Shown one piece after another: positions 12,698 to 21,856 of a stretch of 64,000 nt of DNA. Where the stretch lies: positions 46,817 to 110,816 of the forward strand of contig JAEWPB010000103.1 in NCBI GenBank assembly GCA_023399465.1. Direction: 5' to 3'. The DNA comes from Pseudomonadota bacterium. Its GTDB lineage: Bacteria; Pseudomonadota; Alphaproteobacteria; Rhizobiales; Rhizobiaceae. A program made the translations under genes and the position numbers. The stretch's first letter is position 1. Every line of letters starts with the position of its first letter. The notes below the pieces were generated by a model. It saw only the letters and a list, made by a program, of their open reading frames with translations. It was not told the DNA's origin and searched no databases.

Positions 12698-13270
12698 TCA
12701 GTTGACCGCGTCTTCCGCGCCCTCTGCGAGCAGACCGAAGACATAGTCCGAGAACGAGCGCCAGCACTCGACCCGGAAGGTATCCTCGGCCACGCGCAAC
12801 AGCACGACCTCGGCCTTGCCGAAGACGGTGCGCGTGCCGGTTCCAACAGGGAATGCGGCAAGCGACAGGTTCTGCGGGCAACCGCTGTTCAGCGCTTCCT
12901 CGGCATTCGGGCCGGAAACGATGACCGCGGTGTTGCGATGCGATACGTCGGTCGCCGAATGCAGCGCGCCGGAAGCAGCAGCGGCGGCCACGAGATCGGT
13001 CCCGTCCCGATCGATAACCAGCCACTCGTCCGGACCAAGCCAGACCGCCGTGCGATCGCCAGCGGTCGCGAACGTCTTCGGCTTCGTCGGCAGGTCGAGA
13101 CCGAGGGCCTTCGAAAGCGCGGGGACGTCGGCCGCCCGCACCCTGAGCGAGATGCGCGAGGCGGGAGTCGCTGGCGTAAGGCGAACCGTGTGGGAGCCGC
13201 CGTGGCGACCGGCGAGCGGCAAGCGGCGCAGGGCCGTCTCGTTACCGCGGGTTTGCGTAAGGTCAGCCAT
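12698..13270 (-). CDS. soxG: Sarcosine oxidase gamma subunit
   Basis: The small gamma subunit (190 residues) of heterotetrameric sarcosine oxidase, which oxidatively demethylates sarcosine to glycine. It has a GcvT/DMGDH-like fold; the stretch WLGPDEWLVID and the later SHRNTAVIVSGPNAE are typical of SoxG. The ATG at 13270 overlaps the end of soxA by 8 bases. A start 24 bases further upstream is open but would lie deep inside soxA. It is the last gene of the soxBDAG operon. Confidence 0.92.
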   Translation of the reverse strand: MADLTQTRGNETALRRLPLAGRHGGSHTVRLTPATPASRISLRVRAADVPALSKALGLDLPTKPKTFATAGDRTAVWLGPDEWLVIDRDGTDLVAAAAASGALHSATDVSHRNTAVIVSGPNAEEALNSGCPQNLSLAAFPVGTGTRTVFGKAEVVLLRVAEDTFRVECWRSFSDYVFGLLAEGAEDAVN

Positions 13271-16256
13271 GGATGCGTCCCCCTTCCTTGTCAAAGAACA
13301 CCAGATCCGTCACCTCGACCGCGATGGTCTTGTCGGGCATCGGCACGTAGAGCGTCTGGCCCATGCGGGCACGGCCGCCCGCGACGAGCGCGAAGGCGAT
13401 CGACCGACCGCAGTTTTCCGACCAGTAGGTGGAGGTCACGTGGCCGAGCATGGTCATCGGCTTCGGCTCATTGGGATCGGCGACGATCTGGGCGCCCTCT
13501 TCGAGCACGACCTTCGGATCCTTGGTGACGAGACCGACCAGTTGCTTGCGGCCTTCCCTGACGAGATCGGGGCGCTTGAGGCCGCGAATACCGACAAAGT
13601 CTGCCTTCTTCTTCGAAACCGCCCAGGACAGGCCGGCATCGTCAGGCGTGACGGTGCCGTCGGTATCCTGGCCGACGATGATGTAGCCCTTCTCGGCGCG
13701 CAGCACGTGCATGGTTTCCGTGCCGTAGGCACAAGCGCCCATCGGCTCGGCACGTGCCCATACCGCTTCCCACACCGCCTGGCCGTAATCGGCCGGGACG
13801 TTGATTTCGAAGCCGAGTTCACCGGTGAACGACATGCGGAAGAGCCGGGTCGGCACGCCGCAGATCTTGCCCTCGGCAACGCTCATGTGCGGGAAGGCTT
13901 CGTTGGAGATGTCGATGCCCTCGATCAGCGGCGCGATGATCTCGCGCGCCTTCGGACCCTGCACGGCGATGACCGCCCACTGTTCGGTGGCCGATGTCAG
14001 CCATACCTTCAGATCCGGGAACTCGGTCTGCAGATAGTCTTCCATGTGGTGGAGCACGCGCGGCGCGCCGCCGGTCGTGGTCGTCACATGGAAGCGGTCT
14101 TCCGCCAGGCGGCCGACGACGCCGTCGTCATAGACGAAGCCGTCCTCGCGCAGCATGATGCCGTAGCGGCAGCGGCCGGGCTTCAGCGTATCCCAGGCAT
14201 TGGTGTACATCAGGTTCAGGAACTTGGCAGCATCGGGGCCGACGACCTCGATCTTGCCGAGCGTCGAGGCGTCGAAGACACCGGCGACATCGCGCACCGT
14301 CTTGCATTCGCGGTCGACCGCCTGGTGCATGGTCTCGCCCGCCTTCGGGAAGAACCACGCACGCTTCCAGTTGCCGACATCCTCGAACTCGGCGCCCTGC
14401 GCCTCGGCCCAGGGATGGATCGGCGTCTTGCGGGCCGGATCGAAGAGCTTGCCGCGCGAGTGGTTGATCAGCGTGCCGAAGGTCACCGGGGTATAGGGCG
14501 CACGGAAGGTGGTGAGACCGACCTTCGGGATCTCCTTGCCGAGCGCTTCCGAGGCGATCGCCAGACCATGCATGTTCGAAAGCTTGCCCTGGTCGGACGC
14601 CATGCCGTTGGTGGTGAAGCGCTTGATGTGCTCGATCGAGTGCATGCCCTCGCGCACCGCCAGACGGATGTCCTTGGCGCAGACGTCGTGCTGGAAGTCG
14701 ATGAACGCCTTGACCGTGGTGTCAGGGCCCGCACCTTCGGCCGCGCCGATCATGCCACCGGTCCAGGCGAACTCGCTCGAACCCGCGATCGCTACCCTGG
14801 CGTTGCCGGTCGCACCGGCTTCGCCGGCCATCCGGGCACCGGCGGCAATCGATTCCTCGATCAGCGCCTCGAGCCCGTCCGTACCGTTGCAGGCGCCGAC
14901 GGAGACGCTCTCCTGCACATAGGTGCCCGGCAGGAAGCGGTCGTTCGCGGCGTCGAACGCCACCTTGCCTCGCGACTGCGAGAACAGGTGGATCGACGGC
15001 GTCCAGCCGGCCGATACCAGCAGCGCGTCGATGGCGATGCGCCGGCCGCGGGTGTTGCCGTTGCGCGCTACCGTCATCGACGACACGCGAAGCTTGCCCG
15101 AGGTGTTGGTGACGGCGTGACCGATCAACACCTCGATGCCGAGCCTGCGTGCTTCGGCAAGCACGGCATCGCCCGGCTTTTCGCGGCAATCGACGATGGC
15201 GGCGATGGCAACGCCGGCCTTCTTCAGGTCGAAGGCGGCCTCGTAGGCGGAATCATGCGCGGTATAGACGCCGACCTTGGCCCCGACGGCGACACCGAAG
15301 TGGTTGAGGTAGGTGCGGGCGGCCGAAGCGAGCATGATGCCCGGACGGTCGTTGTTGGCGAACACCATGTGACGCTCGATGGCGCCGTTGGCGATGATCA
15401 CCCGCTTGGCGCGGACCTGCCACAGGCGCTCGCGCGGCTGCGACTTGTCCGGATTGGGGAGGTGATCCGTCACGCGCTCGGCCAGACCGACGAAGTTCTG
15501 GTTGTAGTAGCCGAACGCGGTGGTGCGGGTCAGCACCTTGACGTTGTCCATCGCGGCAAGCTTTGCCGCAGTCGCCTGCGCCCACTCGTAACCGCTGAGG
15601 CCGTCGATCGTGACGCCGCTATCATAATGCAGCGCCCCGCCGACTTCCGGCTGCTCGTCACAAAGCAGGACGTTGGCACCGGTCGCAGCCGCAGCAAGGG
15701 CGGCGGAAAGACCGGCAACCCCGGCACCGACCACCAGCACGTCGCAATGGGCGTAGCGCGCCGAGTAATGATCCGGATCGGCTTCCTTCGGGGCAACGCC
15801 GAGGCCGGCTGCACGGCGGATAAAGGGCTCATAGAGCTTGTGCCAGGCGGCCTTCGGCCACATGAAGGTCTTGTAGTAGAAGCCCGCGGCAAAGAATGGC
15901 GAGACCAGATCGTTTACCGCGTTGAGATCGAAGGCGAGCGACGGCCAGCGGTTCTGCGACGAGACGATCGCGCCGTCGAAGACTTCCTGCACCGTTGCGC
16001 GCACGTTCGGCTGCTTGCGGGCGGAATCGCGCGAAACGTCGATCAGCGCATTCGGCTCTTCGGCACCCGCCGAGAGGATGCCGCGCGGGCGGTGGTACTT
16101 GAACGAGCGGCCGACGAGATGAACGCCATTGGCGAGCAGCGCCGAGGCGACGGTATCGCCTTCGAGTGCGGTGTAGCTCTTGCCGTCGAAGGTGAAGCGG
16201 GCGGTCTTGGCCGGCGTCAGGCGGCCGGCGCCGGGAATGCGATTTGCGCCGCTCAT
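13263..16256 (-). CDS. soxA: Sarcosine oxidase alpha subunit
   Basis: The large 997-residue subunit. The N-terminal part (about 10-100) resembles a ferredoxin-like Fer2_4 domain (SFKYHRPRGILSAG). It is followed by a dinucleotide-binding domain with VLVVGAGVAGLSAAL near residue 175 (NAD site), then a C-terminal GcvT-like folate-binding domain starting around 610. The subunit carries the tetrahydrofolate site that captures the methyl group as methylene-THF. The ATG at 16256 overlaps the soxD stop by 4 bases. Confidence 0.96.
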   Translation of the reverse strand: MSGANRIPGAGRLTPAKTARFTFDGKSYTALEGDTVASALLANGVHLVGRSFKYHRPRGILSAGAEEPNALIDVSRDSARKQPNVRATVQEVFDGAIVSSQNRWPSLAFDLNAVNDLVSPFFAAGFYYKTFMWPKAAWHKLYEPFIRRAAGLGVAPKEADPDHYSARYAHCDVLVVGAGVAGLSAALAAAATGANVLLCDEQPEVGGALHYDSGVTIDGLSGYEWAQATAAKLAAMDNVKVLTRTTAFGYYNQNFVGLAERVTDHLPNPDKSQPRERLWQVRAKRVIIANGAIERHMVFANNDRPGIMLASAARTYLNHFGVAVGAKVGVYTAHDSAYEAAFDLKKAGVAIAAIVDCREKPGDAVLAEARRLGIEVLIGHAVTNTSGKLRVSSMTVARNGNTRGRRIAIDALLVSAGWTPSIHLFSQSRGKVAFDAANDRFLPGTYVQESVSVGACNGTDGLEALIEESIAAGARMAGEAGATGNARVAIAGSSEFAWTGGMIGAAEGAGPDTTVKAFIDFQHDVCAKDIRLAVREGMHSIEHIKRFTTNGMASDQGKLSNMHGLAIASEALGKEIPKVGLTTFRAPYTPVTFGTLINHSRGKLFDPARKTPIHPWAEAQGAEFEDVGNWKRAWFFPKAGETMHQAVDRECKTVRDVAGVFDASTLGKIEVVGPDAAKFLNLMYTNAWDTLKPGRCRYGIMLREDGFVYDDGVVGRLAEDRFHVTTTTGGAPRVLHHMEDYLQTEFPDLKVWLTSATEQWAVIAVQGPKAREIIAPLIEGIDISNEAFPHMSVAEGKICGVPTRLFRMSFTGELGFEINVPADYGQAVWEAVWARAEPMGACAYGTETMHVLRAEKGYIIVGQDTDGTVTPDDAGLSWAVSKKKADFVGIRGLKRPDLVREGRKQLVGLVTKDPKVVLEEGAQIVADPNEPKPMTMLGHVTSTYWSENCGRSIAFALVAGGRARMGQTLYVPMPDKTIAVEVTDLVFFDKEGGRIHG

Positions 16257-16573
16257 TTCGACGCTCCCTTGTCACTGTCTGCTGGAAGGATGGCGGAAAG
16301 TTCCGGCTTGGGTTCGCCGGCCTTGTAGGTTTTGTAGAACCGGTCGCTGACCGTATCGCGGGCGGCGTTGAAGAAGCGTCCGCAGCCGTGGATATGGCGC
16401 CAGCGCTCGAAAATCAGGCCCTTCGGGTTGTCGCGCAGGAAGAAGAACTCCTCGAATTCCTCGTCGGAAATGTCGGCGATGTTCGTCGGGCGGGCGATGT
16501 GAGCATCGCCGGCGCCGCGGAACTCGAGCTCCGAGCGCTCTTCCTCGCAATAGGGGCAATATATCAGTAGCAT
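16253..16573 (-). CDS. soxD: Sarcosine oxidase delta subunit
   Basis: A 106-residue subunit that starts MLLIYCPYCEEER. The CPYC pair, with later His residues (HIHGCGRFF), forms the zinc site typical of SoxD. A good ribosome site (AGGAGAG) lies 5 bases upstream of the ATG at 16573. It sits 64 bases after soxB and overlaps soxA by 4 bases. Confidence 0.95.
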   Translation of the reverse strand: MLLIYCPYCEEERSELEFRGAGDAHIARPTNIADISDEEFEEFFFLRDNPKGLIFERWRHIHGCGRFFNAARDTVSDRFYKTYKAGEPKPELSAILPADSDKGASK

Positions 16574-16637
16574 CGTGTCTCTCCTGTCCGGAGCCGCCTA
16601 CAGCCAGGGGCGGCCCGGACGTCTGGGATCATCGGTA

Positions 16638-17891
16638 TCAGTGTGCCACGGCGGCGGCGGCGGCCTCGTCGATCAGGCGACCGGTGCGGAAGCGATCGAG
16701 CGTCAGTCCGGCGGCGAGCCGGTGCGGCGCCTCGCGGGCGATGAGATGGGCGAACAGATGAGCCGAACCCGGCGTCGCCTTGAAGCCGCCCGTGCCCCAT
16801 CCTGCATTGAGGAACAGCCCCGGCACCGGCGTCACGCCCTGGATTGCCGAGCGATCCGGGGTGTTGTCGGTGATGCCGCCCCACTGGCGCATCATCTTGA
16901 CGCGGCGGAACATCGGGAAGAGCTCGCAGATCGCATCCAGCGTGTGGGTGATGATCTGCAGGCCGCCGGTCTGCGAATAGGAGTTGTACTGGTCGGTGCC
17001 GGCGCCGATCACCAGTTCGCCCTTGTCCGACTGGGAGATATAGGCATGCACGGTGTTCGACATGACGACGCAGGGGAAGATCGCCTTCATCGGCTCGGAG
17101 ACCAGCGCCTGCAGCGGCGTCGAGTGCAGCGGCACCCGGACATCCGCCATCGCCATGACGACCGAGTTGTGGCCGGAGGCGGAGACACCGATCTTCTTCG
17201 CGCCGATGAATCCGCGATTGGTATCGACGCCGGTAACCCGGCCGTCGGGGCCGCGGCGAATACCGGTGACTTCGCAGTTCTGGATGATGTGGACGCCGCG
17301 ATCCGAAGCGGCGCGGGCATAGCCCCAGGCCACTGCATCGTGACGGGCCGTTCCGCCACGGCGTTGCAGGGCTGCGCCGTTGATCGGATAACGGGCGGTC
17401 TTGGAAATATCGAGCGGCGGGCAATAGGCCTTGGCCTGCTCCGGCGTCAGCCATTCGTTGTCGATGCCATAGAGACGGTTGGCATGGATATGGCGCTTGA
17501 ACGACTGCACGTCGTGAACGTTGTGCGACAGCATCATGACGCCGCGCGGCGAGTACATGACGTTGTAGTTCAGTTCCTGGCTCAAGCCCTCCCACAGCTT
17601 CAGGGAGTGCTCGTAGATGTCCATGCTCTCTTCATAGAGATAGTTGGAGCGGATGATCGTGGTATTGCGGCCGGTATTGCCGCCACCGAGCCAGCCCTTT
17701 TCCAGAACCGCGACATTGGTGATGCCGTGCTCCTTGGCAAGATAATATGCCGCTCCGAGGCCGTGCCCGCCCGCGCCGATGATGATGACATCATATTCCT
17801 TGCGCGGTTCCGGCGAGGTCCATTGGGCCTCCCAGCCTTTGTGGCCGCGCATCGCTTCACGCGCGATGGCAAAAACCGAATATTTACGCAT
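16638..17891 (-). CDS. soxB: Sarcosine oxidase beta subunit
   Basis: The 417-residue flavoprotein catalytic subunit (DAO family). The N-terminal FAD-binding motif IIIGAGGHGLGAAYY lies at about 36-50. His184, in GGTARHDAVAWGYARA, is at the position expected for covalent FMN attachment in this family. The C-terminal GWGTGGFKATPGS segment is typical of SoxB. A ribosome site (AGGAG) lies about 10 bases upstream of the ATG. It is the first gene of the operon and is divergent from rpsU across 285 bases, which should hold both promoters. Confidence 0.96.
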   Translation of the reverse strand: MRKYSVFAIAREAMRGHKGWEAQWTSPEPRKEYDVIIIGAGGHGLGAAYYLAKEHGITNVAVLEKGWLGGGNTGRNTTIIRSNYLYEESMDIYEHSLKLWEGLSQELNYNVMYSPRGVMMLSHNVHDVQSFKRHIHANRLYGIDNEWLTPEQAKAYCPPLDISKTARYPINGAALQRRGGTARHDAVAWGYARAASDRGVHIIQNCEVTGIRRGPDGRVTGVDTNRGFIGAKKIGVSASGHNSVVMAMADVRVPLHSTPLQALVSEPMKAIFPCVVMSNTVHAYISQSDKGELVIGAGTDQYNSYSQTGGLQIITHTLDAICELFPMFRRVKMMRQWGGITDNTPDRSAIQGVTPVPGLFLNAGWGTGGFKATPGSAHLFAHLIAREAPHRLAAGLTLDRFRTGRLIDEAAAAAVAH

Positions 17892-18176
17892 TCGTCTTCA
17901 ACTCCTGTGGACCAGGCCTTTTCTGTTCACGCCATACCAATGTCAAATCGCCCGGCGGCGTAACGGTTCTTTTGCGACGCAAATAGACCCTCTTTCGACA
18001 CCGGGAACGGGTGAATTTTATCACCGTCCCGCCAACCAATCTCTGGACTCGGACCTAGCGATCTGTTATGCCCCTTCACCAATCATGGGGTTCGACGCCT
18101 CACGAACGTAATTTTGTTGCCCCGGCGGCTTAAGCGGCTGTGAGCAAACAACTCAAACCAAAGGAACGGGATTCAC

Positions 18177-18389
18177 GTGCAGGTACTAGTCCGCGACAAC
18201 AACGTCGACCAAGCGCTCCGCGCTCTCAAGAAGAAGATGCAGCGCGAAGGCATTTTTCGCGAAATGAAGATGCGCGACTACTATGAAAAGCCGTCCCAGA
18301 AGCGTGCCCGCGAAAAGGCTGAAGCCGTTCGCCGCGTCCGCAAGCTGGCCCGCAAGCGGGCACAGCGCGAAGGTTTGATCGCGCGCTAA
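18177..18389 (+). CDS. rpsU: 30S ribosomal protein S21
   Basis: A 70-residue, highly basic protein with the S21 pattern VLVRDNNVDQALRALKKK at the N terminus and a Lys/Arg-rich helical tail. The start is GTG at 18177, supported by AAGGAAC about 10 bases upstream and by the family N terminus; no in-frame ATG is available. A hairpin with a T run follows 34 bases after the stop. Confidence 0.97.
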   Translation: MQVLVRDNNVDQALRALKKKMQREGIFREMKMRDYYEKPSQKRAREKAEAVRRVRKLARKRAQREGLIAR

Positions 18390-18422
18390 TCGTCGTTTTT
18401 TCGACGTTTTAGAATGTATGTT

Positions 18423-18457
18423 GGCGGGGGCGATCAGTTCGCCGCCGCCTTTTTTTG
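18423..18457 (+). terminator. Rho-independent terminator after rpsU
   Basis: An 11-bp stem with one mismatch (18423-18433 with 18439-18449), a 5-base loop and a run of eight T (18450-18457). It separates rpsU from the TPR gene. Confidence 0.85.
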
Positions 18458-18516
18458 ATTTTCGCGCTGAAAAAGGCATATTGAAAATTCGATACGCCGA
18501 AGGAGAAGCGAGCCTG

Positions 18517-19386
18517 ATGATGGCTGCCACGAACATCGAACCCATTCGTCCCCTGAACAACCGTCCTTCCTCCCGCCGATTTACGTTTCCAGTGCTGGCA
18601 CTCCTGGCCGCAGGGGCTCTCAGCGGTTGCCAGACCAATTCCTCGGACGACATGATGCGCGTCGAACGCGCGCAGGGCTCCAGCGAGAACATCGCCTCGC
18701 TCTCGAGCGTGATCTCGGCCAACCCGCAGGATCCGGAAACCTACAACACCCGTGGTTCGGCCTATGGCCGCGCCGGTGACTTCCGCAGGGCCCTCGCCGA
18801 CTTCAACCAGGCGCTGTCGATCAATCCGCAGTATTACCAGGCCCACGCCAACCGTGCGCTCGTCTATCGCAACATGGGCAAGCCGAACGAGGCCATCGCC
18901 GACTACAACAAAGCGCTGCAGATCAATCCGAACTACGACGTCGCCTATATCGGCCGCGGCAACCTTTACCGCCAGGCCGGCCAGATCGACGCCGCGTTCA
19001 ACGATTTCAATCGCGCCATCCAGCTCGACACGACCGATGGCCGCGCCTATCACAACCGCGGCCTGATCTTTCAGCGGCGCGGACAGCACAAGGAAGCAAT
19101 CGAGGACTTCAGCATGGCGATCTCGCTGTCGCCGAAGTCTGCGGAGCCGCACAACGGCCGCGGCATTTCCTATGTCGCGCTCAACGATGACGAGAACGCT
19201 TTCGCGGATTTCAATCACGCTATCGATCTCGACAACAAGATCGCCGAATCCTGGGCCAACCAGGGCCTTATCTACGAGCGCAAGGGCGACAAGGCGCGGG
19301 CGGCAAAGTCCTATTCCCACGCGCTGCGGCTCGATCCGAAATACATTCCGGCGAAGGACGGCCTGTCGCGGACCCGTTCCGGCTGA
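18517..19386 (+). CDS. TPR-repeat lipoprotein
   Basis: A 289-residue secreted lipoprotein. A hydrophobic signal ends in the lipobox LSGC (Cys about residue 39). The rest is a chain of TPR repeats of about 34 residues, with recurring patterns such as DFNQALSINPQYYQAHANRA. This resembles NlpI-like or O-linked-GlcNAc-type TPR scaffolds, which mediate protein contacts in the envelope. AAGGAGAAG lies about 10 bases upstream of the tandem ATGs at 18517 and 18520, which decides the start; a longer open frame to 18418 runs through the rpsU terminator. The partner is unknown. Confidence 0.9.
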   Translation: MMAATNIEPIRPLNNRPSSRRFTFPVLALLAAGALSGCQTNSSDDMMRVERAQGSSENIASLSSVISANPQDPETYNTRGSAYGRAGDFRRALADFNQALSINPQYYQAHANRALVYRNMGKPNEAIADYNKALQINPNYDVAYIGRGNLYRQAGQIDAAFNDFNRAIQLDTTDGRAYHNRGLIFQRRGQHKEAIEDFSMAISLSPKSAEPHNGRGISYVALNDDENAFADFNHAIDLDNKIAESWANQGLIYERKGDKARAAKSYSHALRLDPKYIPAKDGLSRTRSG

Positions 19387-19411
19387 TCCGGACGGACAAT
19401 TCCAGTTATCG

Positions 19412-19441
19412 AGGGCGGCTCAACGGCCGCCCTTTCTTTTT
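19412..19441 (+). terminator. Terminator after the TPR lipoprotein gene
   Basis: An 8-bp stem AGGGCGGC (19412-19419) with GCCGCCCT (19426-19433), followed by TTCTTTTT. Confidence 0.8.
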
Positions 19442-19549
19442 GTCCGCGTCGCGCCGGCGGTTCGCTTTCAGTCAAGACTAAGTTCACTCCCAGACGCGAC
19501 CCCCTTGGCGTTCTGGTGCATCTTCTCCCGTCTGGAAGAGGAGAGAACG

Positions 19550-20338
19550 ATGCGCTTTTCGCAGAAAACTGCCCTTGTGACCGGAGGCGGAACGGGGATC
19601 GGCGCCGCGGTTGCGCGGCGTATCCGGGCCGATGGCGGCAATGTCGCGCTGGTCGGCCGGCGCCGTGAGCCACTGGAGGCCGTCGCCGAGGAAACAGGTG
19701 CGGCAGTGGTCGCAGCCGATGCAGCCGATACGGCGAGCATGAAGAAGGCCGTTGCGGAGATTGCCGAACGCTTCGGCGGCATCGACATCCTGATCGCCAA
19801 TGCCGGAGGCCACGGCGTCGGCCCGACGATCTCGATGTCGGACGAGACCTGGGCGCTGGCGACGCGCCTCAATCTCAACACCGCCTTCGTCAGTGCCCGC
19901 GAATGCCTGCCGCAACTGATCGAGCGCAAGGGCAATGTCGTCGTGCTCGCCTCGATTGCCGGCCTCTTTGCCGGGCCGGATGCCGCCGGCTACGTGACCA
20001 TGAAACATGCCTGCATCGGCTTTGCGAAATCGCTTGCCCGCGACTACGGCCGCTTCGGCGTGCGCACCAATACCGTCTGCCCCGGCTGGGTCACTACCGC
20101 CATGGCCGACGAGCAGATGGAAGTGCTGGCGGAAAAACATGGCCTGAAATCCATCGAGGAAGCCTATGCTCTGGTGACCAGGGACGTGCCGCTCGGCCGC
20201 CCTGCAAGCCCCGAAGATGTCGCAAATGCCGTCTGTTTCCTGGCATCGAACGAAGCGTCGATGATCAATGGCGCCATTCTGACCGTCGACGGCGGCGCCG
20301 GCACCGTCGACCTACCGACGCTCGCTTTTGCGGGCTGA
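19550..20338 (+). CDS. Short-chain dehydrogenase/reductase (SDR)
   Basis: A 262-residue classical SDR. It has the cofactor loop TGGGTGIG (11-18), NAG at 84-86, catalytic Ser135, and the YxxxK pair Tyr148/Lys152. The VGRRRE stretch after beta-2 suggests NADP preference. The ATG at 19550 follows GAGGAGAGAAC. It lies 21 bases before an NTF2-like gene, probably in the same transcript. The substrate is unknown. Its position next to the HpaA-like regulator region makes a role in aromatic or ketone metabolism possible but unproven. Confidence 0.9.
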   Translation: MRFSQKTALVTGGGTGIGAAVARRIRADGGNVALVGRRREPLEAVAEETGAAVVAADAADTASMKKAVAEIAERFGGIDILIANAGGHGVGPTISMSDETWALATRLNLNTAFVSARECLPQLIERKGNVVVLASIAGLFAGPDAAGYVTMKHACIGFAKSLARDYGRFGVRTNTVCPGWVTTAMADEQMEVLAEKHGLKSIEEAYALVTRDVPLGRPASPEDVANAVCFLASNEASMINGAILTVDGGAGTVDLPTLAFAG

Positions 20339-20359
20339 CCGAGAGCGGAAGGAAAAACC

Positions 20360-20749
20360 ATGCGTACAGCCTATCAACTCGTGCGGGACCACTACGACGC
20401 CAACGCAAGGCGCGATATCGCCGGCATGCTCACCGACATCGCGCCCGACTGCCGCTGGATCGAGATGGACGGCTTTCCCTGCGCCGGCACGTTCATCGGC
20501 CCGGAGGCGATCCTCGACAACGTCTTCAGGGCGCTCCCGCAGATGTTCGACAACTACACCTTCACCCTCGAGCGCCTGCTGGACGCCGGCGACGAGGCCG
20601 TCGGGATCGGTGACTACACCGGCGTCCACAAGGTGACCGGCAAGAAGTTCCACGCACGCGTCGTGCATGTGTGGGGCGCGTCGGACGGCATGATCCGCAG
20701 CTTCGAGCAGTTCACCGACACATTGCGTGTCGCGGAGGCAATGAAATAG
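20360..20749 (+). CDS. NTF2-like/SnoaL-like protein
   Basis: A 129-residue protein with the cone-shaped NTF2-like fold pattern: RDHYDANARRDIAGM at the N terminus, then WIEMDGFPCAGTFIGPEAI and FHARVVHVWG. Members include isomerases, hydratases and ligand binders. No catalytic residue set is obvious enough to name a reaction. It follows the SDR gene by 21 bases and ends 22 bases from the convergent AraC-type gene. Confidence 0.8.
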   Translation: MRTAYQLVRDHYDANARRDIAGMLTDIAPDCRWIEMDGFPCAGTFIGPEAILDNVFRALPQMFDNYTFTLERLLDAGDEAVGIGDYTGVHKVTGKKFHARVVHVWGASDGMIRSFEQFTDTLRVAEAMK

Positions 20750-20771
20750 TCGCCAGCTTCCCGTCGGGGCA

Positions 20772-21713
20772 TCAGGACAGCGCGGAAAGATTGCGCCAGT
20801 CGCGCGGCGACAGATCGAACCGCACCCTGAAGGCACGGGAGAAATGCGCGCTGGAGGAAAAGCCGAGGGAAAACGCGATATCGGAAATCGACCGTTTGCG
20901 ATCGTCCGGACGGGCCAGCTCGGCTTTCGCACGTTCGAGCCTAAGGTCCCAGATGTATTCTGCCGGCGTTCGCTTCTCCTTTTCGAAGGCCCGGAAAATG
21001 TACCGCGGCGAACAGCCCATCTTGCGGGCGATCTCGCCGATATCGAGGTCGGGGCGGGCAAGGTTGGCTTCGACATAGGCTTTCACCCTCGCGCGCAACA
21101 CGTCGAGCGACGTGGGCGCCGGGCCGGACGGCTCCATTCCCTCCTCCATCATCGCCTTCACCAGATCGACCATGGTGTTTCCAAGGTTCGCCCGCATCCG
21201 TTCGTCAAGCTGGTCGACTTCGTTCATCGTCGTGCGCATCATCGACAGCAAGACCCGCTGCAGCCCGGTCTGCGTCTGGCGCAGGCAATAGGGACTGGCG
21301 AGCGCGCGCAAAATCGCTGACGAAAACGTCTGACGCGGCATCTGCAGCAAAAGCAGGCGGACATTCGTGCGGTTCACCAGCGTATAGGAACGTGTCGGAT
21401 CGTAGAGCACCACCGCGTCCCCGCCGATCCCGGCGCGACGGCCGTTCTGTTCGAGCTCGGAATATCCCTCGGTCTGGATCAGCAGCTTCAGCGAATCCGG
21501 GTCGTCAGAGCCGGCCACTACATGATCGCCGAACACGGTATGGGTGGCCGCCTGCAGCGCCGATAGCCTGCAGTCTCCAAGCATGGTCGAAACGAGACGG
21601 CTTTCCCCGTCGCGACCTTCGGGAAATTGCAGTCGCACATTACCGAACAGCCGACGCGCCACCGGCTGAAACTCCTGTCCGACGGCCACCTGCACAGAGC
21701 CTGTCGCTCCCAT
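20772..21713 (-). CDS. AraC-family transcriptional regulator
   Basis: A 313-residue regulator. The N-terminal half (about 1-190) resembles the AraC_binding_2-type sensor domain. The C-terminal 100 residues form the double helix-turn-helix, with IGEIARKMGCSPRYIFRAFEKE and ISDIAFSLGFSSSAHFSRAFR. The ATG at 21713 is preceded by GGGGGAGGGG, which decides it over a longer open frame to 21839. It lies convergent to the SDR/NTF2-like pair and just downstream of the hpaA-like gene. It may regulate the SDR pair or hpaBC; the target is inferred only from position. Confidence 0.88.
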   Translation of the reverse strand: MGATGSVQVAVGQEFQPVARRLFGNVRLQFPEGRDGESRLVSTMLGDCRLSALQAATHTVFGDHVVAGSDDPDSLKLLIQTEGYSELEQNGRRAGIGGDAVVLYDPTRSYTLVNRTNVRLLLLQMPRQTFSSAILRALASPYCLRQTQTGLQRVLLSMMRTTMNEVDQLDERMRANLGNTMVDLVKAMMEEGMEPSGPAPTSLDVLRARVKAYVEANLARPDLDIGEIARKMGCSPRYIFRAFEKEKRTPAEYIWDLRLERAKAELARPDDRKRSISDIAFSLGFSSSAHFSRAFRVRFDLSPRDWRNLSALS

Positions 21714-21856
21714 CTGCCCCTCCCCCTTGACGCCGCCCGACACCCCGTACCCCTCTCGGACCGCGTCAGGACAGAACACAGCAAAACGGCGGACTCGGCA
21801 AGCGTTCCGAGCGAGAGGATGCTTCTGCAATAAGGGCACACGGTCCGGAGCGCCTG

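Noticed and set aside
12816..16328. 1170-codon open frame on the plus strand opposite soxA
   Set aside because: It is the antisense shadow of the highly conserved soxA/soxG genes in GC-rich DNA; its translation shows no domain and has composition typical of antisense reading.
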